Shown here: in pieces, positions 9,362 through 18,335 of the stretch
Position numbering within the stretch: the first letter of the stretch is position 1
Layout: each line of letters begins with the position of its first letter
Source: Bacteroidaceae bacterium HV4-6-C5C
GTDB lineage: Bacteria; Bacteroidota; Bacteroidia; Bacteroidales; Bacteroidaceae
Assembly (NCBI GenBank): GCA_007896885.1
Contig: VOIU01000003.1
Location: 62,001-126,000 of the forward strand
Reading direction: 5' to 3'
DNA: 64,000 nucleotides
The notes under the pieces: model-generated
Told to the model about the DNA's origin: nothing
Seen by the model: the letters and a program-made list of their open reading frames with translations, nothing else
The model's database searches: none
Translations under genes and position numbers: made by a program

Positions 9362-11256
9362 GTCATGATTACTTTTAATATACCGTCTTCATCCATTCCG
9401 CATAAGTGATGCAGCTCAGGTATGGTACCATGTTCTATGAACTTATCCGGTACACCAATGCGTGTAATTTGCGGGGTGTAACCGTGATCAGCCATGAACT
9501 CCAGCACTGCACTTCCCATGCCTCCTTTTATCACACCGTCTTCTACGGTGATAATACGAGAGTATGTCTTGCCGATTTCTGTTAGCATGTCTTCGTCTAT
9601 GGGTTTTAAAAACCGCAAATCGTAATGGGCGATCGACATGCCTTTTTCGGCTTCGGCGCGTTCAATAGCTTTGGATGCAGCATTTCCTATTGGTCCGATG
9701 GACACAACAGCCATATCTTTTCCATCTTTCAGTTTTCTTCCTTTACCTACAGGAACTTCCTCGAATGGGCATATCCATTCTCTCAATTGTCCTCTTCCCC
9801 GAGGATATCTTATGACGAATGGTCCTTTATCCGGTAACTGCGCGGTATACATCAACCGGCGCAACTCATGCTCGTCCATAGGAGAGGAGATGGTCAGGTT
9901 GGGTATTGGTCGGAGGTAAGCCAAGTCGAACACACCATGATGTGTAGGCCCGTCTTCGCCCACCAAACCTGCGCGGTCGAGGCATAACACAACGGGAAGT
10001 CCCAAAATAGCTATATCGTGAATAACATTATCATAAGCCCGCTGTAAAAATGAAGAGTAAATATTGCAGAAAGGTTGCATACCTTCTTTTGCCATTCCTC
10101 CGGAGAAAGTTGCAGCATGACCTTCGGCTATACCCACATCAAAAGCTCTGTCCGGCATCTCTTTCATTAAGATGTTCATCGAACAGCCTGTAGGCATGGC
10201 TGGAGTAACACCGACTATCCGTGGATTTTTCTGTGCAAGTTCCACTAATGTCTTTCCGAACACATCCTGATAAAGTGGTGGTTGGTCGTGGGTATCCGGT
10301 GTATAACGTTCGCCGGTGCAAGGGTCGAATTTTCCGGGAGCATGCCAGATTGCGGCATTCTTCTCGGCAGGTTCAAAGCCTTTTCCTTTTGTGGTATGCA
10401 GATGAAGGATCTTGGGACCTTTCATGTCTTTTATACCTTTCAGAATGCGGGCGAGGTTCTTTACGTCGTGTCCGTCTATCGGCCCGAAGTAACGAATATT
10501 CATTCCTTCAAAGATATTCTGCTGCTGGGCGGCGATCGATTTCAAGCTATTGGCAAAGCGGATTAAAGCTTTGCGCCGATCTTCGTTTAACAGTCCCATT
10601 TTGAAAAGCAGTCTGGAAGCTTTAAAACGAAGAATATTATAGCGGTTCGACGTGGTGAGATTGAGTAGATATTGCTGCATTCCACCTACACTACGATCTA
10701 TCGACATGTCGTTGTCATTCAAGATGATGAGCATATTATTCGGAGTGGATGAAGCATTGTTCAATCCTTCAAAAGCCAGTCCGCCGCTCATTGATCCGTC
10801 ACCGATGATCGCTATAACGTGTCGGTCGGTTTCACCTTTTTGCGCAGCGGCAACCGCCATACCCAGAGCTACGGAAATGGAGTTGGAAGCATGTCCACAA
10901 GTGAAAGTATCATATTCACTTTCTTCGGGTGAAGGAAAAGGACGGATACCTTTGAATTTACGGTTGGTCGAAAAGATTTCCCGCCTTCCCGTGAGTATTT
11001 TATGCCCATAAGCCTGATGCCCGACATCCCATACAATTCTGTCGTATGGAGTGTTGAACACGTAATGCAAAGCAACAGTCAATTCTACTGTACCCAAGCT
11101 GGCACCGAAATGCCCGGGGTTGCACGAAAGTTCTTTTATAATGTCTTGCCTTAATTCATTGCACACTTCCGGAAGTTGTTCCACATTAAGCTGGCGCAGG
11201 TCTTCAGGATAGGAAATGGAATTTAGCAAGTTATATGTACTTAATTCTTTATTCAT
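9358..11256 (-). CDS. dxs: 1-deoxy-D-xylulose-5-phosphate synthase
   Basis: Thiamine-diphosphate enzyme that joins pyruvate and glyceraldehyde 3-phosphate, first step of the non-mevalonate isoprenoid pathway; cytoplasmic. I choose the ATG at 11254-11256 ([11 protein letters not shown], 632 residues); an upstream in-frame start adds 12 residues of no family character. Visible: the [14 protein letters not shown] N-terminal motif ([10 protein letters not shown]), the thiamine-binding [17 protein letters not shown], the catalytic Glu region [15 protein letters not shown] and the [15 protein letters not shown] motif. Promoter-like TATTTTTG lies on the minus strand at 11281-11288. It leads a dxs-trkA-trkH operon. 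Confidence 0.95.
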   Translation of the reverse strand: MNKELSTYNLLNSISYPEDLRQLNVEQLPEVCNELRQDIIKELSCNPGHFGASLGTVELTVALHYVFNTPYDRIVWDVGHQAYGHKILTGRREIFSTNRKFKGIRPFPSPEESEYDTFTCGHASNSISVALGMAVAAAQKGETDRHVIAIIGDGSMSGGLAFEGLNNASSTPNNMLIILNDNDMSIDRSVGGMQQYLLNLTTSNRYNILRFKASRLLFKMGLLNEDRRKALIRFANSLKSIAAQQQNIFEGMNIRYFGPIDGHDVKNLARILKGIKDMKGPKILHLHTTKGKGFEPAEKNAAIWHAPGKFDPCTGERYTPDTHDQPPLYQDVFGKTLVELAQKNPRIVGVTPAMPTGCSMNILMKEMPDRAFDVGIAEGHAATFSGGMAKEGMQPFCNIYSSFLQRAYDNVIHDIAILGLPVVLCLDRAGLVGEDGPTHHGVFDLAYLRPIPNLTISSPMDEHELRRLMYTAQLPDKGPFVIRYPRGRGQLREWICPFEEVPVGKGRKLKDGKDMAVVSIGPIGNAASKAIERAEAEKGMSIAHYDLRFLKPIDEDMLTEIGKTYSRIITVEDGVIKGGMGSAVLEFMADHGYTPQITRIGVPDKFIEHGTIPELHHLCGMDEDGILKVIMT

Positions 11257-11394
11257 TCCCGTAATAGAGATTACAAACTGCAAAAATAGCAAAAGAAAAG
11301 AGATGCTTATGTTATTTTATATGTTTTTTGGCATGTTTGGATGGATTCCCAATCCATTTCACTTTGTCTCTCTCCCAGAGTTTTTTTGCGTATT

Positions 11395-11507
11395 TTAATT
11401 GCACCAATTGCACTAATCGACTTAAGGTATTGATATGATGGATGTTACAACGGTGCAATTAAGCGAAACAGCAGGGTGCAATTAAATTTAATTGCACCCT
11501 GCTGTTT
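11395..11507. repeat. Palindromic block built from the word GGTGCAATTAA
   Basis: The word occurs at 11395-11405 (as TTAATTGCACC), in shortened form at 11406-11413 (AATTGCAC), at 11452-11462 (as GGTGCAATTAA) and in both arms of a perfect 42-base palindrome, 11466-11486 against 11487-11507, with no spacer at all. The arms share the outer core CAGCAGGGTGC. In RNA a zero-spacer palindrome still folds as a long hairpin. No T-run follows on the minus strand, so it is not a textbook terminator for the transaldolase gene. Confidence 0.8.
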
Positions 11508-11682
11508 TATACCTATTTTAGCCGGTTGTTTTTACTAAATATCTCTTTGTTATTAGTCTATTTTTATAACTGTATGATCTTACATCTAAACGTGTATCAG
11601 ATATACTTGTTATCCCTTATAATGCTGCTTCCTTTTCGTATTATACCCATTCTGCTTTTTATCAATAGCGCATCTATACTGT

Positions 11683-11768
11683 TTACCCACAACTGTGACT
11701 CACGTGCTTCACAACTGTGGTTCATGTTACCCACAACCGTGGGTAACATGAACCACAGTTGTGGGTAA
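11683..11768. repeat. Palindromic block built from the word CCACAACTGTGG
   Basis: Two 25-base arms, 11710-11734 and 11739-11763, are exact reverse complements separated by AACC. In addition a 15-base segment at 11683-11697 (TTACCCACAACTGTG) is an exact reverse complement of 11754-11768, so the right arm has two alternative partners. The word ACAACTGTG is thus present three times including the inverted copy. The block lies about 140 bases past the stop of the transaldolase gene. Confidence 0.8.
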
Positions 11769-11907
11769 GCAATATGTAAGGAATTAAGTGTGAATAAAGC
11801 AGTAAGATAAAAGGGCAAAAGCAGAGTGCTTTTAGAGATAAAGTAGCCCTAAAAAAGCCTTAAAAGAGTCGTAAAAAAGAGCTGAATATTGACCTAAATA
11901 ACTACTT

Positions 11908-12564
11908 TTATCCGTTTACTTTCTTATAATCGGCAAGAAAAGTAGCCAATCCGCTATCTGTAAGTGGGTGTTTTAATAGTCCTTTGATGGCGGAAAGCGG
12001 GCAAGTTGCCACGTCCGCACCGACTTCTATACATTGAATGATATGTTGCGTGCTACGAATTGAAGCAGCCAATACCTGTGTTTTCATGCCGTATGTGGCA
12101 TACATGTCTACTATTTTTCGAACCAACTCTATCCCGTCACTGGAAATGTCATCAAGGCGTCCTACAAATGGAGAAACGTATGTCGCGCCGGCTTTTGCTG
12201 CCAGTAAGGCCTGACCGACTGAGAACACCAGCGTGCAGTTTGTACGAATACCTTTCTTGGCAAAGTACCTGATCGCTTTGATACCATTCTCAATGCAGGG
12301 AACTTTCACCACAATGTTTTTATGCAGATCGGCGAGTTCTTCCCCCTCGCGAATCATGCCTTCATAGTCCGTTGCAATGACTTCGGCACTGACATCTCCC
12401 TCCACTATGCTGCAGATCTTTAAATAGTGCTTTTGCTGATTTTCTACGCCTTTAATACCTTCTTTTGCCATTAGTGAAGGATTTGTAGTTACTCCGTCCA
12501 ATACACCCAAATCGTTCGCTTCACGAATTTGGTCCAGGTTGGCTGTGTCAATAAAGAATTTCAT
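11908..12564 (-). CDS. tal: Transaldolase, small TalC-type
   Basis: Schiff-base aldolase of the non-oxidative pentose phosphate pathway, 218 residues, the short single-domain TalC/FSA subfamily. The TNPS motif (residues 27-30) and the Schiff-base lysine K87 (NIVVKVPC) are present. The residues that separate transaldolase from fructose-6-phosphate aldolase point to transaldolase: E61 (VSAEV; Gln in the E. coli aldolase) and F132 (SPFVGRLDD; Tyr in the aldolase). That assignment rests on published swaps in FsaA and TalB. The first 19 codons are repeated 5.6 kb away at 18163-18218. Confidence 0.92.
   Translation of the reverse strand: MKFFIDTANLDQIREANDLGVLDGVTTNPSLMAKEGIKGVENQQKHYLKICSIVEGDVSAEVIATDYEGMIREGEELADLHKNIVVKVPCIENGIKAIRYFAKKGIRTNCTLVFSVGQALLAAKAGATYVSPFVGRLDDISSDGIELVRKIVDMYATYGMKTQVLAASIRSTQHIIQCIEVGADVATCPLSAIKGLLKHPLTDSGLATFLADYKKVNG
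12509..12564. repeat. Left copy of 56-base direct repeat (tal 5' end)
   Basis: This stretch, the first 19 codons of the transaldolase gene, recurs in the same orientation at 18163-18218 with 52 of 56 bases identical. Differences are at 12515, 12517, 12536 and 12562. Similarity stops sharply at the start codon on one side and after codon 19 on the other. The two copies bracket the receptor-SDR-photolyase genes. Confidence 0.85.
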
Positions 12565-12826
12565 GATATATTATTTTTTGAGGTGATTTATCTTTTTATT
12601 GCAGGCATTGACATTTATACTAACAACTGGATTTATATAATGTTTCCCATTTATTTTTATCATTTTATTATGCTGAAATAAAGGAGAATATATCAAATGG
12701 AAGGACGTGAATCTATTCTAGCAAATTTTTTGGATATTTATAATCATCAATAACCGCTTTGTGAACTTATTTCTTTGTATAAACGTTCAATTTATGAGTT
12801 TAAGATGATTCGCTTATTGAGTATTT

Positions 12827-15196
12827 ATGAAAACTCTTTTAGTAGGATTTATATTGCTTTTTGGTATCAGTGCTTTTGCCCAGCAGAAGCATTCATTAAA
12901 AGGAATGGTCATAGATAAAGGAGACCGGACCCCAATCTCGTATGCCAATGTGGTAATAAAGGGTACTACCAGCGGTACGGAAACAGACGAACAGGGACGA
13001 TTCGCTATCAATAACCTACCGCCGGGCGCATATACCCTTGAGGTGTCATTTGTCGGATATAAGACCGAGGAGACTTCTGAATATTTATTGACGGTAAAGG
13101 ACTTGCAGATCATCGTCGAATTGGATGAGGATATCAATCAATTAGCTGACGTAAATGTTTATTCTTTACCTTTCAGACGTTCGATCGAAAGTCCTGTGGG
13201 ATTACATATCATAAATACGCAAGAAATAGAAAAAAGTCCCGGCGCAAACCGTGATATATCGCGTATAGTACAATCTTATCCGGGAGTGGCTTTTTCTCCC
13301 GTAGGTTATCGGAACGATTTGATTGTAAGAGGCGGCGGACCGTCCGAAAACTCTTTCTTTCTAGATGGAATAGAAATACCCAATATTAATCACTTTAGCA
13401 CGCAAGGTGCTTCGGGAGGGCCTGTGAGTATTATAAACGCAGATTTGATAAAAGAAGTAAATTTTTACACAGCGGCCTTCCCTTCCTATAGCAGTGATGC
13501 ACTAAGTTCTGTTGTAAGCTTTAAATTAGCCGATGGAAACCCCGAGAAGTATTCTTTCAAAGGAACTTTAGGCGCATCCGAAGCATCTGTAAGTTCTGAT
13601 GGTCCTTTGGGTAAAAAAACGACTTATGCAGTATCGGTGAGGCGGTCTTATCTCCAATTTCTTTTCGACCTGATAGGGCTTCCTTTCCTGCCCACATACA
13701 ACGATGCGTTGTTTAAAGTAAAAACTCAATTGTCATCTACCAACGAGCTGACATTTATAGGTGTTGGTGCAATAGATGATATGAAGCTAAATAATAAAGC
13801 TACGACCGAAGATGCTGAATATATACTGGGTTATCTACCGACTATAAAGCAGGAAACATTCACTCTGGGAACAGTTTATAAGCATTACAACAAACGCCAT
13901 AGACAGACGCTTGCTCTCAGCCATAGTTACCTGAACAACCGCAATACCAAATATCAGGACAATCTTGATAATGATCCCGAGATGCTGAGGTTGAAGTATA
14001 GATCATCCGAACAGAAATCGGAACTGAGATTCGAGAACCTTACGCTCTTGGGTAACTGGAAAATCAATGCAGGAGTAAATGCGGATTATGTGCAATATAG
14101 CAATAATAGCTTTCAGGTATTATTTAGCGATGATAGCAAGACCTCTCTCCAATATAATACGCAACTCAATTTCTTAAAATGGGGTGTATTTTCTAATGTC
14201 GATTATATTTCAAAAAATGAGAGATTCAAATCGTCTTTGGGTATAAGGCTTGATGGGGCTTCCTATTCTCACCATATCAAGCAAATGCTCAATCAGCTTT
14301 CACCCCGTCTGTCTTTATCGTACAGGCTTATTGCTAATCTGAACATCAATGCAAACATAGGGCGTTACTTTCAGCTTCCTCCTCTTACGGCAATGGGGTT
14401 CAAAGATAAGGATGGAACTCTTGTAAACAATGGATTGGATTATATGCGGGTCGATCAGGTATCGGTAGGCTTTAATTATCAGTCGGTAAAGAATTTCGAG
14501 ATATCTTTAGAGGGATTTTATAAATATTATTATAATATGCCCTTATCCGTACAAGACAATATTCCGCTAATGAGTAAGGGAGACGATTATGGAACGATTG
14601 GTAATGAGTTGCTGGTATCGGACGCCAAAGGTAAAAGTTATGGCATAGAGTTATTGGGCAGATGGGTTGTCGCACGTAAAGTGAATGTTCTATCCTCGTT
14701 TACCTTGTTCAAAAGTCTTTTTGCAAAAAAAGGAGGCAAATATATATCCTCGGCATGGGATAACGGGTATATATTTAATCTTACGGGAACTTATTATCTC
14801 TCTCGCAACTGGAGTATCGGAGCCAAGGTTAAGTCGATAGGTGGTGCTCCGTTTACACCTTACGATCAAAACAAATCATCGCTGGTGCTTGCATGGAATG
14901 CTTCCGGGAAGCCTTATTTCGACTATTCGCAATACAATACATTGCGTAATCCTTCTTACACCCAGCTCGACCTGAGAGTTGATAAAACTTTTTATCTCAA
15001 AAAGTATATGCTTGGTCTTTATCTCGATATGCAAAACGTGACACGCAGTTCGTTCAAAAACCAGGATGTAATTGTGAGTACCGGGAATATAATAAACCCA
15101 CAGGATCCTGTAGACCAACAACATTATGAGATGAAAAGCTTGAAACGTTCGAGTGCATCTATAATACCAACTATTGGAGTTACTGTTGAATTTTAG
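12827..15196 (+). CDS. TonB-dependent outer membrane receptor
   Basis: Outer membrane active transporter, 789 residues. Residues 1-18 form a signal peptide ending in AFAQ; about 22-100 is a carboxypeptidase-regulatory-like domain (LKGMVIDKGDRTPISYANV ... VGYKTEE); the plug follows at about 125-230 with LIVRGGGPSENSFFLDGIEI; the rest is a beta barrel ending in an aromatic-containing GVTVEF. It is shorter than SusC (about 1000 residues) and no SusD gene is adjacent, so it is not a glycan-importer of the SusCD type; siderophore, cobamide or peptide-like cargo are possible and the sequence does not decide. It stands 18 bases before the SDR gene, implying co-transcription, and is the first gene of the repeat-bracketed cassette. 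Confidence 0.88.
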   Translation: MKTLLVGFILLFGISAFAQQKHSLKGMVIDKGDRTPISYANVVIKGTTSGTETDEQGRFAINNLPPGAYTLEVSFVGYKTEETSEYLLTVKDLQIIVELDEDINQLADVNVYSLPFRRSIESPVGLHIINTQEIEKSPGANRDISRIVQSYPGVAFSPVGYRNDLIVRGGGPSENSFFLDGIEIPNINHFSTQGASGGPVSIINADLIKEVNFYTAAFPSYSSDALSSVVSFKLADGNPEKYSFKGTLGASEASVSSDGPLGKKTTYAVSVRRSYLQFLFDLIGLPFLPTYNDALFKVKTQLSSTNELTFIGVGAIDDMKLNNKATTEDAEYILGYLPTIKQETFTLGTVYKHYNKRHRQTLALSHSYLNNRNTKYQDNLDNDPEMLRLKYRSSEQKSELRFENLTLLGNWKINAGVNADYVQYSNNSFQVLFSDDSKTSLQYNTQLNFLKWGVFSNVDYISKNERFKSSLGIRLDGASYSHHIKQMLNQLSPRLSLSYRLIANLNINANIGRYFQLPPLTAMGFKDKDGTLVNNGLDYMRVDQVSVGFNYQSVKNFEISLEGFYKYYYNMPLSVQDNIPLMSKGDDYGTIGNELLVSDAKGKSYGIELLGRWVVARKVNVLSSFTLFKSLFAKKGGKYISSAWDNGYIFNLTGTYYLSRNWSIGAKVKSIGGAPFTPYDQNKSSLVLAWNASGKPYFDYSQYNTLRNPSYTQLDLRVDKTFYLKKYMLGLYLDMQNVTRSSFKNQDVIVSTGNIINPQDPVDQQHYEMKSLKRSSASIIPTIGVTVEF

Positions 15197-15214
15197 GATT
15201 AACATATAGAGATT

Positions 15215-16636
15215 ATGAAAATATTATTAACGGGTGCTACCGGTTACATAGCTCAACGTCTCCTTTATGTGCTTGTTGATCAAGGTCATAATATCGTTTG
15301 TTGTGTCAGGGATACTAAAAGATTCCATATTGCAGCGGAATGGCAAGAACAGGTAAATGCTATTCAAGTTGATTTTCTGAAGCCTGATACCTTATCACTT
15401 ATACCCGATGACATTGATGCGGCTTATTACCTGATCCATTCCATGGCTTCCCCTTCGGGTGATTTTTTATCTATGGAAAAGCAGTCGGCTCATAACTTTG
15501 TCTGCGCCTTGGAAAAAACCAAAGCCCAACATATTATCTACTTAAGTGGCATTGTGAATGACGAACATTTATCAAAACATTTGCAATCGAGAAAAAACGT
15601 AGAAGAGATTTTATTTGCAGGTAAGATACCGTTGACTACATTAAGAGCTGGCATTATTATAGGTTCAGGGAGTGCATCTTTCGAAATAATGCGTGATCTG
15701 GTCGAGAAATTGCCTGTAATGATTGCTCCCCGTTGGCTCAAGACGAAGTGCCAGCCGATAGCAATACGCAATGTCATTCAAATACTGTCGCGCGTTCCTT
15801 TACTGAAAGAAACTTACCGTCAGAGTTTTGATATCGGAGGTCCTGATATACTAACATTCAAAGACATGCTGTTGCAGTTTGCCCAAGTCAGAGGACTTAA
15901 ACGATCTATCTTTGTTGTCCCTGTCATGACACCCAAACTTTCGTCCTATTGGCTTTATTTTGTTACTTCCACTAATTTTTCACTGGCTCAGAATCTGGTA
16001 AAAAGTATGAAAGTGGAAGTCATCTGCAAACCAAATAAGTTAAATGAATTATTAGGCATACAGCTCGTCACTTACAAAGAAGCCATAAAGATGGCTTTTG
16101 ATAAAATAGATCAAAACAGGGTTTTATCGAGTTGGACTGATGCACTATCAAGCCGTACGTTGAACGATGGGATAGATGCCCATATTACCGTGCCGACCAT
16201 GGGTTGCCTGAGAAATATGCAAATCGTGAAATTGGAAAATCCGGAACTTACTCTTCAAAACATTTGGAAGATAGGAGGAAGACATGGTTGGTATTATGCC
16301 GATTGGCTTTGGAATTTGCGTGGGTTTGCCGATAAACTGGTAGGAGGTATCGGCATACGCCGCGGACGTAAAAATGAAACTGAAATAAGTGCGGGTGAGT
16401 CTCTTGATTTCTGGAGGGTTTTATTGGCAAGTAAAAAACAAAAGCGATTATTGCTCTATGCTGAAATGAAACTGCCCGGCGAAGCGTGGCTCGAATTCAA
16501 AATCACTTCGAATAATGAGCTCGTGCAGACAGCAACCTTTCGTCCACTAGGGCTATGGGGAAGACTATATTGGTATATGCTGTTTCCTTTTCACGCTTTT
16601 ATATTTAGAGGAATGGTTCATAATATTGCGGTGTAA
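15215..16636 (+). CDS. SDR-family NAD(P)-binding oxidoreductase with DUF2867 C-terminal domain
   Basis: 473 residues. The N-terminal two thirds is an atypical short-chain dehydrogenase/NmrA-like Rossmann fold: LLTGATGYIAQRLL at residues 4-17 is the dinucleotide-binding loop, with ISSM-like YYLIHSM near 70 and an SGIVND segment near 112. The classical YxxxK pair is not evident, so catalysis is uncertain. From about 320 the C-terminal part, with WYYADWLWNLRGFADKLVGG and LWGRLYWYMLFPFHAFIF, matches the DUF2867 layout. It is co-transcribed with the receptor upstream and faces the photolyase gene tail to tail. Substrate unknown. Confidence 0.8.
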   Translation: MKILLTGATGYIAQRLLYVLVDQGHNIVCCVRDTKRFHIAAEWQEQVNAIQVDFLKPDTLSLIPDDIDAAYYLIHSMASPSGDFLSMEKQSAHNFVCALEKTKAQHIIYLSGIVNDEHLSKHLQSRKNVEEILFAGKIPLTTLRAGIIIGSGSASFEIMRDLVEKLPVMIAPRWLKTKCQPIAIRNVIQILSRVPLLKETYRQSFDIGGPDILTFKDMLLQFAQVRGLKRSIFVVPVMTPKLSSYWLYFVTSTNFSLAQNLVKSMKVEVICKPNKLNELLGIQLVTYKEAIKMAFDKIDQNRVLSSWTDALSSRTLNDGIDAHITVPTMGCLRNMQIVKLENPELTLQNIWKIGGRHGWYYADWLWNLRGFADKLVGGIGIRRGRKNETEISAGESLDFWRVLLASKKQKRLLLYAEMKLPGEAWLEFKITSNNELVQTATFRPLGLWGRLYWYMLFPFHAFIFRGMVHNIAV

Positions 16637-16709
16637 GAGGATTTAGCAAAGTATCAGCTCGTCCTTGTCGCTTTTATTGCCCCTTAACTGTAGAGAGCAA
16701 ATAGACTTC

Positions 16710-18026
16710 TTAATCCTTCAATGCTTTTTGATATACTTCCAATGCTCGGTTTCTGGCAAATTCGTGGTCGACTATAGGTTTGGGGTACTCGTTGGTGTTG
16801 ATTTCGGGAACCCATTTCTGTATATATTTTCGCTCTTTGTCAAATTTCAATGCTTGCAGTTCAGGATTGAAAATTCTGAAATAAGGAGCTGCGTCGCATC
16901 CGCTTCCCGCAGCCCATTGCCATCCTCCATTGTTTGCCGAGAAATCGAAATCAAGTAATTTATTCGCAAAGTAGTGCTCTCCCCATCGCCAATCTATTAA
17001 TAAATGTTTTGCTAAAAACGATGCGGTAATCATTCTTGCCCTGTTGTGCATGAATCCGGTAGCATTGAGTTGGCGCATTCCGGCATCTACAAATGGATAT
17101 CCGGTTTTACCCTCACACCATGCCTTGAACTCATCTTCATTGTTCCGCCAAGCTATATCATCATATTTTCTTTTGAACGAATATCCATCGGCAATGTGAG
17201 GAAAATGCCATGTGATGGCAAAATAGAATTCACGCCAGATCAGTTCGTTCAGAAATGTATCGTTAAGTTTGTATGCTTTGGAAACCAGTTTTCTGATACT
17301 GATTGTACCGAATCGAAGGTGCATGCTCAAACGAGATGTCGCTTCCAGGGCAGGATAGTCGCGATAAATGTGGTAATTCTGTATAAGCTGCTCATTGATT
17401 TCACCACCAGGAAAAGCTATACGACTACTTTCGTACCCCAATTCAGATAATGAGGGACAGGCCGGGTATTCAAAGTGTACAAAATTGTTGAAGTATACTT
17501 CACAACCGTATGGTATGATATGCTCGGGTTTGAAGCAACTTTTCCATTTTTTGCTATAGGGAGTAAATACGGTATATGCTGCACCTTCGTCTTTTAAAAT
17601 ATCGTTCTTGCTAAATATTACCTGATCCTTACAGGTATGAAATTGAATTTCCTTTGTATTCAAGAGTCTTTCTATTTCAGCATCTCTTTTACGTGCTGAA
17701 AGCTCATAATCTTCATTTGCATATACAGCTTTTACAGGATAATTATCTGTGATTTGTTTAAAGAATTCGCAGGGTGTGCTATGTGTTACAATTATAGAGC
17801 TATTCAAACGTTGTAGTTTTGCTTTTAGCGAAATTAATTGCTTATGGATAAATTCTACCTGAGCATTTTTCCCTTTCTCAAATTGATTGAGAATATTTTT
17901 ATCAAAAATAAATATTGGTAATACTTGGTATCCGCTTGTCAGAGCTCTAAAAAGAGCAGCATTATCCTCTAATCTCAGATCCCGGCGGAACCAAAAAATG
18001 CAAATTTCTCTTTCTGTATCAAACAT
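16710..18026 (-). CDS. phr: Deoxyribodipyrimidine photolyase
   Basis: Light-driven repair of UV-induced pyrimidine dimers, 438 residues, class I photolyase/cryptochrome family. The N-terminal antenna domain starts at FWFRRDLRLEDNAAL (residues 11-25). The FAD domain carries NELIWREFYFAITWH, the signature GMRQLNATGFMHNRARM, and LDFDFSANNGGWQWAAG, all expected of CPD photolyases, including aromatic residues of the electron-transfer chain. Start: ATG at 18026 with MFDTEREICIFWF. It converges on the SDR gene 73 bases away. A light-dependent repair enzyme in a lineage of mostly dark, anaerobic habitats suggests an organism that meets light at some stage, or a recently arrived cargo gene. Confidence 0.93.
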   Translation of the reverse strand: MFDTEREICIFWFRRDLRLEDNAALFRALTSGYQVLPIFIFDKNILNQFEKGKNAQVEFIHKQLISLKAKLQRLNSSIIVTHSTPCEFFKQITDNYPVKAVYANEDYELSARKRDAEIERLLNTKEIQFHTCKDQVIFSKNDILKDEGAAYTVFTPYSKKWKSCFKPEHIIPYGCEVYFNNFVHFEYPACPSLSELGYESSRIAFPGGEINEQLIQNYHIYRDYPALEATSRLSMHLRFGTISIRKLVSKAYKLNDTFLNELIWREFYFAITWHFPHIADGYSFKRKYDDIAWRNNEDEFKAWCEGKTGYPFVDAGMRQLNATGFMHNRARMITASFLAKHLLIDWRWGEHYFANKLLDFDFSANNGGWQWAAGSGCDAAPYFRIFNPELQALKFDKERKYIQKWVPEINTNEYPKPIVDHEFARNRALEVYQKALKD

Positions 18027-18162
18027 GGTAGGGATTTAATATTTTACTAAAATAAGTATAGGCAATTTATATGCAGATGTATAATTACTTTGTTGCAGTT
18101 TCAAATACACTATTTTGCAATAGTAGCTCTTTTAGGTGATAAATACAATAAATAAAACAACA

Positions 18163-18218
18163 AAATCGCTTGCTTCACGAATTTGGTCCGGGTTGGCTGT
18201 GTCAATAAAGAATTTAAT
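18163..18218 (-). pseudogene. Orphan fragment of the transaldolase gene start (right copy of direct repeat)
   Basis: 56 bases that match 12509-12564 at 52 positions and read, on the minus strand, as the first 19 codons of tal. The start codon is changed (ATT instead of ATG) and the coding similarity ends abruptly, so it is not expressed as transaldolase. Both flanks are unrelated to those of the left copy. It marks the right boundary of the 12565-18162 segment. Confidence 0.85.
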
Positions 18219-18335
18219 CTGCTGCCAGTTAAAAAAAAGAATGAATTGTTTTTTTCTTAAAAAGAGAAGGTGGGAAATATTATAAATTATCGATATATTT
18301 CTTATCTTCATCTAAAATATTCATTTATAGGCACG

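Larger units (their letters stand above)
11257..11907. other. Long spacer between transaldolase gene and dxs, rich in palindromes
   Basis: 651 bases with no credible gene. It lies downstream of the transaldolase gene and upstream of dxs, both on the minus strand. It contains a small hairpin ATGGATT/AATCCAT (11341-11357), a cluster of GGTGCAATTAA words ending in a 42-base perfect palindrome (11395-11507), and a second, unrelated palindromic block (11683-11768). Both blocks are described separately. The rest is AT-rich without recognisable structure. Confidence 0.6.

Noticed and set aside
10221..10604. 127-codon plus-strand frame inside dxs
   Set aside because: Antisense shadow of a well-conserved enzyme gene.
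11395..11768. CRISPR-like array in the tal-dxs spacer
   Set aside because: Repeats are inverted and irregularly spaced, with no unique spacers of even length and no cas genes.
11908..12564. Naming the short aldolase as fructose-6-phosphate aldolase
   Set aside because: Active-site residues E61 and F132 are the transaldolase pair.
12827..15196. Treating the TonB receptor as a SusC-type glycan importer
   Set aside because: It is about 250 residues too short, lacks the SusC signature segments and has no SusD partner.
18270..18335. Upstream start for the DUF5106-type protein
   Set aside because: The 22 extra residues precede a clear export signal beginning at 18336.
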